Source: Streptomyces sp. NBC_00083 (GTDB lineage: Bacteria > Actinomycetota > Actinomycetes > Streptomycetales > Streptomycetaceae). From it: a DNA stretch of 64,000 nucleotides. Location of the stretch: assembly GCF_026343295.1 (NCBI RefSeq), contig NZ_JAPELY010000001.1:3100001-3164000 (forward strand). The letters are read 5' to 3'. This document shows, one piece after another, positions 43,404 to 51,486 of the stretch. Each line of letters starts with the position of its first letter. The stretch's first letter is position 1. The notes beneath the pieces were generated by a model, which searched no databases, was not told the origin of the DNA, and saw only the letters and a program-made list of their open reading frames with translations. A program made the position numbers and the translations under genes.

Positions 43404-43895
43404 ATGCCCAAGACCGCCGCCCCCCACGGGGAGCCCGCCCCCGCCGAGAGCCCCGCCGCCGGAGGAACGCCCGGCGCACACCTGCCCAGTGTCGTGGTCG
43501 AGAGCCGCGTGGAGTGGCAGGACACCGACGCGGCCGGCCACTACCACCACTCCACGGTGGTCCGCTGGGCCGAGGCCGCCGAGGCCGTCCTGTTGCGGAG
43601 GCTGGGCCTCGCCCGCCTCTTCGGCAGCATCCCCCGGGTCCGCTTCGAGGCCGACTACCACGCGCGGCTCTGGTTCGGCGAAAGGGTGCTGACCGAACTG
43701 CGGGTCACCAAGGTCGGCACCAGCTCCCTCCACTACGCCTTCACGGTCAGGGGCGAGGGGGACGAGGCCGCAGCCACCGGACGCATGATCATCGCTCACT
43801 CCGCCGCCCGGTCCACCGCATCCAGCGCCTGGCCCGGCGACGTGCGTGAACTCCTCACCACCGCCGGCCCCCAGGCCCCGGAGCTGTACGCGTGA
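43404..43895 (+). CDS. 4HBT-type acyl-CoA thioesterase
   Basis: 163 aa from the ATG at 43404. After an Ala/Pro-rich leader the hot-dog motif VEWQDTDAAGHYHHSTVVRWAEAA (Asp and Gly of DxxGHxxxxxxxRW, about 36-60) is that of 4-hydroxybenzoyl-CoA thioesterase-like proteins. Similar genes accompany 2-aminobenzoyl-CoA and salicylyl-CoA pathways, where the enzyme frees CoA from the hydroxylated product or from dead-end thioesters. Here it would release gentisate or 5-hydroxyanthranilate for the ring-cleaving dioxygenase. It ends 17 bp before the promoter at 43912. Confidence 0.87.
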   Translation: MPKTAAPHGEPAPAESPAAGGTPGAHLPSVVVESRVEWQDTDAAGHYHHSTVVRWAEAAEAVLLRRLGLARLFGSIPRVRFEADYHARLWFGERVLTELRVTKVGTSSLHYAFTVRGEGDEAAATGRMIIAHSAARSTASSAWPGDVRELLTTAGPQAPELYA

Positions 43896-43911
43896 CCGGC
43901 GAGCGCCGCAA

Positions 43912-43953
43912 TATGTTGCATGCTTGACGGTCGCCAAAATGGCGGCATATGTT
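43912..43953 (+). promoter_or_regulatory. promoter 3 of the shared set, before the hydroxylase-reductase
   Basis: TATGTTGCATGC, TTGACG (43924-43929), 18-base spacer with CAAAATGGCG (43935-43944), TATGTT (-10, 43948-43953). Nearly the same as promoter 1 over 42 bp. The GCCaaaatGGC in the spacer is itself a dyad. AGGAGG and the GTG start follow 27 bp later. Confidence 0.7.
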
Positions 43954-43980
43954 GTTCGTGGAAACACTAGGAGGTACGCC

Positions 43981-46377
43981 GTGCGCGTAGCAGTTATCGG
44001 AGGAGGGCCCGGCGGGCTGTACTTCGCGGCCCTGGCCAAGCAGCTCTCCCCGAGTTGGGACATCACCGTGTGGGAGCGCAACGCGCCGGACGACACGTTC
44101 GGATTCGGCGTGGTCTTCTCCGACGAGACGCTCGACGGCATCGCGCAGGCGGACCCCCGCGTCTTCGACGCCATGTCCGCGGAATTCGCGCGCTGGAGCG
44201 ACATCGACGTCCGCCACCGGGGCCAGGTCCTCACCTCGGGCGGCCACGGCTTCGCGGCGCTCGGCCGCAAGCGGCTGCTGCAGATCCTCCAGCAGCGGTG
44301 CGCGGCCCTGGACGTCGACGTCCGCTACCGCACCCAGGCGCCGCCGGTCGAGGAACTCTCCGCCCGGTACGACCTGGTGGTCGCGGGCGACGGAGTGCGC
44401 TCGGCGACACGCGCCACCTTCGCCGACACCTTCCGGCCCGAACTCGACGAGCGCACCTGCCGTTACATGTGGCTCGGCACCGACAAGGTCTTCGAAGCTT
44501 TCACCTTCATCGTCGCCGAAGGGGAGTTCGGGACCCTCCAGGTCCACGCCTACCCCTTCGACGACAGCCGCTCCACCTTCATCGTCGAGATCGACGAGGA
44601 GTCCTGGCGGCGCGCCGGTTTCGACGCGTTCGCGGACCGCGACCACCCGCCCGGCACCAGCGACGAGGACAGCATCGCGCTGTGCGAGCGCATACTCGCG
44701 GACCACCTCGACGGACACCGGCTGCTGCCCAACAACTCCAAGTGGATCCGCTTCACCACGGTCCGCAACGCCACCTGGCGCCACGACAACGTCGTGCTGC
44801 TCGGCGACGCCGCCCACACCGCGCACTTCTCCATCGGCTCCGGCACCAAGCTCGCCATGGAGGACTCGCTCGCACTCGCCGCCTGCCTCCACGAGCACCA
44901 GGACGTCGCCACGGCGCTCGCCGCGTACGAGAGCGAACGCAGGCCCGTCGTCGAGTCGACCCAGCGCGCCGCGCAGGCCAGTCTCGAATGGTTCGAGAAC
45001 GTCGGACGCTACACCGGCCAGGACCCGCACCAGTTCGCGTTCAACCTGCTCACCCGAAGCCGCCGGGTCACCTACGACAACCTTCGCGTACGCGACGAGG
45101 CGTTCACCCACGCGGTGGACGCCCGGCACGCCGCGGAGGCGGCGGCGGACCTCGCCGGGCCCGGCCCGGCGGACGCCCCGCCGATGTTCCGCCCCTTCCG
45201 GCTGGGCGGTCTGCGTCTGCGCAACCGGGTCGTCGCCCCGCCCGTCGCCCTCTACACCGCGCGCGACGGCGTGCCGGGCGACTTCGAACTCGTCCACCTG
45301 AGCACCCAGGCCGTCGGCGGCTCGGGCCTGGTGTTCGCCGGCATGACCGCCGTGAGCGCCGACGCCCGTGCCACCACCGGCTGCCCCGGGCTGTACACGG
45401 ACGAACAGGAAGCCGCCTGGCGGCGCATCGCGGACTTCGTCCATGAGCAGTCGGACGCCCGGCTGGGCATCCAGCTCACCCACGCGGGCCGCCGCGCCGC
45501 AGCCCAGCCACCCCGCCCCGGCGATGTCAATTATGCCTCTGAACAAGGCAGTTGGCCCTTGGTCGCGGCCTCACCGCTACCGTGGAACGAGAACAGTTCC
45601 GTCCCGCGTGAGGCCACCCGCGCGGACCTGGTCGCCATCACCCGCGACTTCGTCACCGCCGCCCGGCGCGCCGACCGCTGCGGCTTCGACGCCCTGGAAC
45701 TCCAGCTCGGCCACGGCCATCTGCTGTCCGGGTTCCTCTCACCGCTCACCAACACGCGCACCGACGCGTACGGCGGCGATCTGGCCGGGCGGATGCGCTT
45801 CCCGCTGGAGGTGCTGCGCGCGGTCCGCGCGGTCTGGCCCGCGGGCAAGGCGCTCCTCGTACGGATCTCCGCCACCGACTGGGCCGACGGAGGCACCAGC
45901 GAGGCGGACGCCGTCGAGATCGCGCGCCGGCTCGCCGAGGCCGGTGCGGACGCCATCGACGTGTCCACCGGCGAGGTCGTCGCCCATGAACGCCCCCGCT
46001 ACGGCCGCAGTTACCAGACGCCGTACGCCGACCTCATCCGCAACGCGACCGGCGTCCCGGTCGTCGCGGTCGGCGCGATCTCCACGTACGACGACGTGAA
46101 CTCGATCATCCTGGCCGGCCGTGCGGACCTCTGCGCGGTGGGCCGCGCCCAACTCCACGATCCGCTGTGGACGCTGCACGCCGCGGCGGCCCAGGGGTAC
46201 CGCGGCCCCGCCGCCCCCTGGCCCACGGCGTGGCGGGCCGGCAGCGGGCGCCCTCCCGGCGCGCGCACCGACCGTGTCCCGCCCCGCCTGCACCTGCTGC
46301 GGCAGCCGCCCGCTCCCGTGCACCAGCGCTGGCTTCCCCCGGCCCGCGCCACCGCCCTGCAGAGCGCGGCCCACTGA
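43981..46377 (+). CDS. bifunctional salicylyl-CoA 5-hydroxylase / flavin oxidoreductase (2-aminobenzoyl-CoA monooxygenase-reductase type)
   Basis: 798 aa from the GTG at 43981 (AGGAGG upstream). Domain 1, about residues 1-395: FAD-dependent aromatic hydroxylase with VIGGGPGGLYF (4-14), FGFGVVFSDETLDGI, and VVLLGDAAHTAHFSIGSGTKLAMED. Domain 2, from about 403: old-yellow-enzyme-like NADH:flavin oxidoreductase (MFRPFRLGGLRLRNRVVAPP, GIQLTHAGRR, LGHGHLLSGFLSPLTNTRTDAYGGDLAGRMRF). Exactly this fusion is known as 2-aminobenzoyl-CoA monooxygenase/reductase from Azoarcus and as a salicylyl-CoA 5-hydroxylase fusion in other bacteria. It hydroxylates C-5 and can partly reduce the ring. The last 60 residues (VPPRLHLLRQ... 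ending SAAH) are Pro/Arg-rich and look unlike the usual end. Start of the main catabolic operon. Confidence 0.9.
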   Translation: MRVAVIGGGPGGLYFAALAKQLSPSWDITVWERNAPDDTFGFGVVFSDETLDGIAQADPRVFDAMSAEFARWSDIDVRHRGQVLTSGGHGFAALGRKRLLQILQQRCAALDVDVRYRTQAPPVEELSARYDLVVAGDGVRSATRATFADTFRPELDERTCRYMWLGTDKVFEAFTFIVAEGEFGTLQVHAYPFDDSRSTFIVEIDEESWRRAGFDAFADRDHPPGTSDEDSIALCERILADHLDGHRLLPNNSKWIRFTTVRNATWRHDNVVLLGDAAHTAHFSIGSGTKLAMEDSLALAACLHEHQDVATALAAYESERRPVVESTQRAAQASLEWFENVGRYTGQDPHQFAFNLLTRSRRVTYDNLRVRDEAFTHAVDARHAAEAAADLAGPGPADAPPMFRPFRLGGLRLRNRVVAPPVALYTARDGVPGDFELVHLSTQAVGGSGLVFAGMTAVSADARATTGCPGLYTDEQEAAWRRIADFVHEQSDARLGIQLTHAGRRAAAQPPRPGDVNYASEQGSWPLVAASPLPWNENSSVPREATRADLVAITRDFVTAARRADRCGFDALELQLGHGHLLSGFLSPLTNTRTDAYGGDLAGRMRFPLEVLRAVRAVWPAGKALLVRISATDWADGGTSEADAVEIARRLAEAGADAIDVSTGEVVAHERPRYGRSYQTPYADLIRNATGVPVVAVGAISTYDDVNSIILAGRADLCAVGRAQLHDPLWTLHAAAAQGYRGPAAPWPTAWRAGSGRPPGARTDRVPPRLHLLRQPPAPVHQRWLPPARATALQSAAH

Positions 46378-46391
46378 ACCCGGAGGGACCC

Positions 46392-47447
46392 ATGGAAACC
46401 CTGCCCCGCTTCACCGCGGCCGCCGTCCAGGCCGCCCCCGTCTACCTCGACCCCGACGCCACCGTCGACAAGGCCCTCGCCCTCATCGCCGAAGCGGCGG
46501 CGGGCGGCGCCACCCTCGTCGTCTTCCCCGAGGTGTTCATCCCCGGATATCCGTACTGGAACTGGACGATGAACCCGGTCCAGGGCTCGCCCTGGTTCGA
46601 GCGCCTGTACCGCTCGTCCATCGATGTGCCCGGCCCCCATGTGGACGCCCTGCGCGCAGCCGCCCGCCGGCACGGTGTCGTTCTCGTCATCGGCGTCAAC
46701 GAACGCGACCCAGACCGCCTCGGCACGCTCTACAACACGCTCCTCACCATCGGCCCCGACGGTGAACTGCTCGGTGTGCACCGCAAGTTGGTGCCCACCT
46801 GGGCCGAGAAGCTCACCTGGACCGGCGGCGACGGAAGCTCCCTCACGGTGCACTCCACCCCCGTCGGACGGCTCGGCGCGCTCGCCTGCGGCGAGAACAC
46901 CAACACGCTCGCCCGCTTCGCCCTCCTCGCCCAGGGCGAACTCGTCCACGCGTCCTGCTACATCTCGCTCCCCGTCGCCCCCGCCGACTACGACATGGCC
47001 GACGCCATCGCGGTGCGCACCGCGGCGCACAGCTTCGAGGGCAAGGTGTTCTCCGTCGTGGCCTGCTCGACCATCTCTCCGGAGATCGCCGACACCATCG
47101 CCGGCGACGACGAGGAGCTGCGCCGCACGCTGGCCCGCCCCCGCAGCGCGCTGTCCGGCATCTTCGGGCCCGACGGGCGTCCCGTCACCGAGCCGCTCGT
47201 GGACGACGAGGGCATCGTCTACGCGGAGATCGACCTGGCCAGATGCATCCAGCCCAAGCAGATGCACGACATCCTCGGCCACTACAACCGCTTCGACGTC
47301 TTCCAGCTCCACGTCGACAACCGCCCCCGCCCCCCGGTGACCTTCGCGACCGACCCCGCTCGCGCGTCGGCGCCGCCGGCCACGGCGCCCCTGGCCGCCG
47401 AGCACGACGGCACCACCAATCCCGGTACCAAGAAGGAGGACGCATGA
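46392..47447 (+). CDS. nitrilase-family carbon-nitrogen hydrolase
   Basis: 351 aa. Catalytic triad Glu47 (FPEVFIPGYPYW), Lys132 (HRKLVPTW) and Cys166 (LACGENTN), as in true nitrilases of about 340 aa; the PGYPYW loop and E..HRK spacing support nitrilase over amidase. It may make the aromatic acid from a nitrile, or remove a nitrogen later in the path. The ATG follows GGAGGG; its stop overlaps the dioxygenase start (ATGA, 47444-47447), so the two are translationally coupled, which argues that nitrile or amide hydrolysis belongs to this pathway. Which C-N bond is cut cannot be told from sequence. Confidence 0.85.
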   Translation: METLPRFTAAAVQAAPVYLDPDATVDKALALIAEAAAGGATLVVFPEVFIPGYPYWNWTMNPVQGSPWFERLYRSSIDVPGPHVDALRAAARRHGVVLVIGVNERDPDRLGTLYNTLLTIGPDGELLGVHRKLVPTWAEKLTWTGGDGSSLTVHSTPVGRLGALACGENTNTLARFALLAQGELVHASCYISLPVAPADYDMADAIAVRTAAHSFEGKVFSVVACSTISPEIADTIAGDDEELRRTLARPRSALSGIFGPDGRPVTEPLVDDEGIVYAEIDLARCIQPKQMHDILGHYNRFDVFQLHVDNRPRPPVTFATDPARASAPPATAPLAAEHDGTTNPGTKKEDA

Positions 47448-48556
47448 CCACCGAGCAGGACGACACCATGCTGGGCCGTGCCCGCGTCAGCGACACCCCG
47501 GAACTCACCGCCTACTACGGCGAACTCGCCGAGCTCGACGCGGGCGCGCTGTGGACCGTCGCCAACGACATCGAACCCTGGTACCCGCAGCCCAAGTCCG
47601 TGCCCGTGCTGTGGCGTTACGACGAACTGCGCCCGCTGGTCCACAAGGCGCTGCACCTGGTCGAGGCCGATGACGCGGGACGCCGCGTGGTCATGCTCGT
47701 CAACCCGGGCCGCAAGGACGTCAGCGCCGCCGCCGGACTCCTCTACACCGGGCTGCAGATCATGGGCCCGGGGGAGGCCATGACCGCCCACCGCCACCAG
47801 GCGGCCGCGCTGCGCTTCGTCCACGAAGGCACCGGTGCGTGGACCGTCGTCGACGGCCAGAAGCTGAGGGTCGGGCCCGGCGACTTCGCCATCACGCCCA
47901 ACGGCACCTGGCACGAGCACGGCAACGAGAGCGAGGACGCCCCCGTCATCTGGCAGGACGGCCTCGACATACCGCTGGTCAACTCCCTGGACGCCGGTTT
48001 CTACGAGGTCCACCCCGACCTCTACCAGGCACCCGGCAAGGTCATCAACTCCTCGGTGCTCAGCTACGGCGGAAACCTGCTGCCCTACGGCGTGGAGAAG
48101 TGGACCCGTCCCTACTCGCCGCTGCTCGCCTTCCCCTGGGAGCCGACGTACGAGGCGCTGCGCAACCTGGCGAAGGCGAGCGCGGGCTCGCCCTACGACG
48201 GGGTCATCGCGGAGTACACCAACCCGCTCACCGGCGGCCCGGTCATGCCCACGATGGGCGCCCACCTGCAGTTGCTGCGGGCCGGCCAGTCCACCCGGGC
48301 ACACCGCCACACCGGCTCGGTCATCTACACCGCGGCCAAGGGACACGGCTACTCCGTCGTCGCGGGACAGCGCTTCACCTGGAAGAAGGGCGACATCTTC
48401 TGTGTGCCCTCCTGGGCCTGGCACGAGCACCACAACCTCGACCAGGACGAGGACGCCTGCCTCTTCTCCTTCAACGACTTCCCCGTGATGCGCTCCCTCG
48501 GCTTCCACCGCGAAGAGGCCTACACCGACAACGACGGCCGCCAGAGAGCCGGTTGA
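47444..48556 (+). CDS. gentisate 1,2-dioxygenase-type bicupin
   Basis: 370 aa, bicupin, the length of gentisate dioxygenases. First cupin: AHRHQAAALRFVHEG and TWHEHGNE with ligands His116, His118, His157 (and His159). Second cupin: AHRHTGSVIYTAAKGHG and WAWHEHHNLDQDED. The first-cupin HRH...H set is the Fe site in this family; the ring is cut between the carboxyl-bearing and the adjacent hydroxylated carbon. 5-Hydroxyanthranilate and 5-nitrosalicylate dioxygenases belong to the same family, so the true substrate may be gentisate or its 2-amino analogue. GGAGG precedes the ATG. Confidence 0.88.
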   Translation: MTTEQDDTMLGRARVSDTPELTAYYGELAELDAGALWTVANDIEPWYPQPKSVPVLWRYDELRPLVHKALHLVEADDAGRRVVMLVNPGRKDVSAAAGLLYTGLQIMGPGEAMTAHRHQAAALRFVHEGTGAWTVVDGQKLRVGPGDFAITPNGTWHEHGNESEDAPVIWQDGLDIPLVNSLDAGFYEVHPDLYQAPGKVINSSVLSYGGNLLPYGVEKWTRPYSPLLAFPWEPTYEALRNLAKASAGSPYDGVIAEYTNPLTGGPVMPTMGAHLQLLRAGQSTRAHRHTGSVIYTAAKGHGYSVVAGQRFTWKKGDIFCVPSWAWHEHHNLDQDEDACLFSFNDFPVMRSLGFHREEAYTDNDGRQRAG

Positions 48557-48700
48557 GCCGCGGCGCCGTGCCGTGGCCGCCGGCCCTGACACCGGAGGCG
48601 GCACGGCGCCGCATCACACCAGGGGCGGTTCCCACCCCGCGCCGCCCCTGTACCGGGGTGGCCGCCGGGCACAGGGCCCCGCGGTCGCCCCGCCCCACCC

Positions 48701-48719
48701 CATGTGTCCCGCACACATG
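48701..48719. promoter_or_regulatory. inverted repeat with 15-bp periodicity before FAH gene
   Basis: CATGTGT-CCCGC-ACACATG, a perfect 7-bp-arm dyad, followed by two further 15-bp units each ending CCCG or TCCG before CACA (48713-48742). It lies 46 bp before the FAH-type gene in the 208-bp gap after the dioxygenase. Either an operator/leader hairpin or a small outlier of the 15-bp repeat family seen at 34151. Confidence 0.45.
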
Positions 48720-48764
48720 GGCATCCCGCACATGCATGTTCCGCACACCTGCAAGGAGCCCCCG

Positions 48765-49676
48765 ATGCGACTGGTGACCTACACCCTCAACGACGACGGA
48801 CCGCACCTGCTCGGCGCCCAGCTCGACGACGACCACATCGTCGACTTCGCCGTCCTGTCCGAGCGGACCGGCGTACGCCTTCCCCTCGACCTCCTGTCGT
48901 TCGTCCGCGCCGGAGAGCCCGCGCTGGAGGCGGTACGACGGCTCCTGGCCGACGGCCCGGCCGGCGCGCCCGCCGAAGCGCTGCGCCGCACCGGTGAGGT
49001 GTCGCTGCGCGCCCCGCTCCGCCCCGGCAAGATCATCGGGGTCGGGCTCAACTACGTGGAGCACGTCGCCGAGTCCAGCCGCAGCCTCGACACCGACAAG
49101 GAACTGCCGCCCCGCCCGGTGCTCTTCAGCAAGCCCGCCACCGCCGTCACGGGGCCGGGCCGGCCGATCCTGCACAACGCCGACCTGACCACGCAACTCG
49201 ACTGGGAGTGCGAACTCGCCGTGGTCATCGGCCGCAGCGCCTTCCGCGTCAGCGAGGAGGAGGCGTACGGCCACATCTTCGGCTACAGCATCCTCAACGA
49301 CATCAGCGCCCGCGACCAGCGCCGCTCGGGGCAGTGGTTCTTCTCCAAGGGCCAGGACTCCTACGCGCCGTTCGGCCCGGCCGTGGTCACCGCAGACGAG
49401 CTGAGGGACCCCATGGCGCTCGACCTGTCGCTGCGCGTCAACGGCGTCGTCAAGCAGAAGTCCAACACCCGGCACATGCTCTTCCCCATCGCGCGCCTCA
49501 TCGCCGACATCTCCTCCGGCATGACCCTGGAACCCGGCGACGTCATCGCCACCGGCTCCCCCTCGGGCGTCGGCGCGGGCATGGTGCCGCCCGAGTTCCT
49601 GCACCCCGGCGACACGGTCGAAGCCACCGTCGAAGGCATCGGCACCCTCACCAACCCCGTGATCGACGCCCGCTGA
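48765..49676 (+). CDS. FAH-family hydrolase (probable maleylpyruvate / fumarylpyruvate hydrolase)
   Basis: 303 aa; AAGGAG before the ATG. The FAH core is clear: KIIGVGLNYVEHV, LDWECELAVVIG with metal ligands Glu148 and Glu150, NDISARDQ with Asp about 179, and VIATGSPSGVGAGM. In gentisate routes these proteins hydrolyse fumarylpyruvate or, in the isomerase-free branch, maleylpyruvate itself. No maleylpyruvate isomerase (GST-like or DinB-like) is present in the cluster, and a maleate isomerase follows, so direct hydrolysis of maleylpyruvate to maleate and pyruvate is the better reading. Confidence 0.87.
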   Translation: MRLVTYTLNDDGPHLLGAQLDDDHIVDFAVLSERTGVRLPLDLLSFVRAGEPALEAVRRLLADGPAGAPAEALRRTGEVSLRAPLRPGKIIGVGLNYVEHVAESSRSLDTDKELPPRPVLFSKPATAVTGPGRPILHNADLTTQLDWECELAVVIGRSAFRVSEEEAYGHIFGYSILNDISARDQRRSGQWFFSKGQDSYAPFGPAVVTADELRDPMALDLSLRVNGVVKQKSNTRHMLFPIARLIADISSGMTLEPGDVIATGSPSGVGAGMVPPEFLHPGDTVEATVEGIGTLTNPVIDAR

Positions 49677-49722
49677 CCCTTCCCGACGTCTCCTGACACA
49701 CTTTCACGAAGGACCACCCACC

Positions 49723-50499
49723 GTGCCGCACCCCACCTACCGCATCGGCCAGATCGTGCCGAGCTCCAACGTCACCATGGAGACCGAGGTCCCGGCCATC
49801 CTCCGGGCCCGCGAGACCGTTGCACCCGAACGCTTCACCTTCCACTCCAGCCGCATGCGCATGACCCATGTCACCCCGGAGCAGCTCAAGGCCATGGACG
49901 CCGACTCCGACCGGTGCGCGGTGGAACTCTCCGACGCCCACGTCGATGTGCTCGGCTACGCCTGCCTCGTGGCGATCATGAGCATGGGTCTCGGCTACCA
50001 CCGCACCTCCGAAACCCGTCTGCACCGGCGGACGGTGGAGAACGGCGCGCCCGCCCCCGTCGTCACCAGCGCCGGGGCACTCATCCACGGCCTGAACACC
50101 CTGGGGGCGAAGAAGATCGCGCTGATCGCCCCGTACATGCGGCCGCTCACCCGGACCGTCGTGGACTACCTCACCCACGAAGGCATCGAAGTCCTCGACT
50201 ACACCGCCCTCGAAATACCCGACAACCTCGACGTGGCCGCCCACGACCCCGCCCGCCTGCCCGGCCTCGCCCGCGCCCTCGACCACAGCGACGCCGACGC
50301 CGTCGTGCTCTCCGCCTGCGTGCAGATGCCCTCGCTCGGCGCCATCGACGAAGCCGAACAGCTCCTCGGCAAGCCCGTCGTCTCCGCGGCCGTCTGCACC
50401 GCCCACCAGATGCTCCGGGCGCTCGGCCTGCCCGCCGTCGCCCCGGGAGCCGGGCACCTCCTGTCCGGTGCGTACGCGGAGGCGCCGTTGGCCCGCTGA
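49723..50499 (+). CDS. maleate cis-trans isomerase (Asp/Glu racemase superfamily)
   Basis: 258 aa from the GTG at 49723 (AAGGA upstream). The two catalytic cysteines are in place: Cys81 (YACLVAIM) and Cys199 (SACVQMPS), at the spacing of known maleate isomerases (MaiA/NicE), with VPSSNVTMETE at the N-terminus. It would turn maleate into fumarate for the citric-acid cycle. Combined with the FAH-type hydrolase before it, this gives a cofactor-free end to ring degradation. Most gentisate pathways end with fumarylpyruvate or with a maleate hydratase, so this pairing is uncommon. Confidence 0.87.
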   Translation: MPHPTYRIGQIVPSSNVTMETEVPAILRARETVAPERFTFHSSRMRMTHVTPEQLKAMDADSDRCAVELSDAHVDVLGYACLVAIMSMGLGYHRTSETRLHRRTVENGAPAPVVTSAGALIHGLNTLGAKKIALIAPYMRPLTRTVVDYLTHEGIEVLDYTALEIPDNLDVAAHDPARLPGLARALDHSDADAVVLSACVQMPSLGAIDEAEQLLGKPVVSAAVCTAHQMLRALGLPAVAPGAGHLLSGAYAEAPLAR

Positions 50500-50603
50500 C
50501 CACCCGCCAAGCCCCGACGGCGCGCCCGGCCGCCCTCCACCCGGACGGCGCGCCCGGCCCGTGGTGTCGATAGGATCGCGACCGCACACCACGGAAGGCG
50601 ATC

Positions 50604-51428
50604 ATGTCGGAAAGCCCGCTTCGGCCCAGCTCGTTGATCAACACGATCTACGGGGCGTTCCTGCGTGGCCTCGGCGGCTGGGTCTCCATCGCCGACCTGA
50701 TCACCCTGATGTCCGAACTGGACGTCGAGGGCCCGGCGGTGCGCTCCGCGATGTCCCGTCTGAAGAAGCGCGGCGTCCTGGAGCCCGAGCGGCGCGGCGC
50801 CACCGGCTACGTGCTGAGCCCGGCCGTCCACGCCGTCTTCGACGAGGGCGACCGGCGCATCTTCAACAGCCTCGAACCGGCCGCCCTGAGCGACGGCTGG
50901 GCGATGGCCGTCTTCTCCGTCCCGGAGTCCGAACGCTCCTCGCGCTACCAGCTGCGCACCCGGCTGAGCTGGCTCGGCTTCGGGAACATCGCCCCCGGCG
51001 TGTGGCTCGCGCCCGGCCGGCTGCTCGACGACGCCCGAGCCATGCTCGTACGCCTGGAACTCAGCGACTACGTCCACCTCTTCGCCGCCGAGTACGCCGC
51101 CTTCAGCGACCTGCGGACCAACGTCAGCACCTGGTGGGACTTCCCGGCGATCCAGACCCAGTACGCGGCCTTCGCCGACACCTACGGCCCCGTCGCCGAG
51201 CGCCTGGCACGGCCCGGCGACATCGACCCCGCCGACGCCTTCCGCAGCTACGTGCCGATGCTGACCCAGTGGCGGCGGCTGCCCTACCTCGACCCGGGCC
51301 TGCCCACCGAGCTGCTGCCCCCCGACTGGAACGCGGTCACGGCGCGCCCCATCTTCCAGCGCCTGCACGACGTGCTCGCCGAGCCGAGCAGGCGTCACGT
51401 CCAGCAGATCACCGGGCTCCAGGCGTAG
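50604..51428 (+). CDS. PaaX family transcriptional regulator
   Basis: 274 aa. N-terminal winged helix: SSLINTIYGAFLRGLGGWVSIADLITLMSELDVEGPAVRSAMSRLKKRGVLEPER; the middle has YVLSPAVHAVFDEGDRRIF, and the C-terminal domain has the ERSSRYQLRTRLSWLGFGNIAPGVWLAP pattern of PaaX. PaaX proteins repress phenylacetate-type catabolism and usually sense an aryl-CoA thioester; here the effector could be salicylyl-CoA or 2-aminobenzoyl-CoA. It is the best candidate to read the repeated promoter at 35289, 41576 and 43912. Own promoter is not marked by that motif. Last gene of the catabolic block on this strand. Confidence 0.9.
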   Translation: MSESPLRPSSLINTIYGAFLRGLGGWVSIADLITLMSELDVEGPAVRSAMSRLKKRGVLEPERRGATGYVLSPAVHAVFDEGDRRIFNSLEPAALSDGWAMAVFSVPESERSSRYQLRTRLSWLGFGNIAPGVWLAPGRLLDDARAMLVRLELSDYVHLFAAEYAAFSDLRTNVSTWWDFPAIQTQYAAFADTYGPVAERLARPGDIDPADAFRSYVPMLTQWRRLPYLDPGLPTELLPPDWNAVTARPIFQRLHDVLAEPSRRHVQQITGLQA

Positions 51429-51486
51429 CAGCGCAGGCTCTCCGGAACCGCACACCGTTTCGTGCTTCCCCTCTGGACGGATCGCG

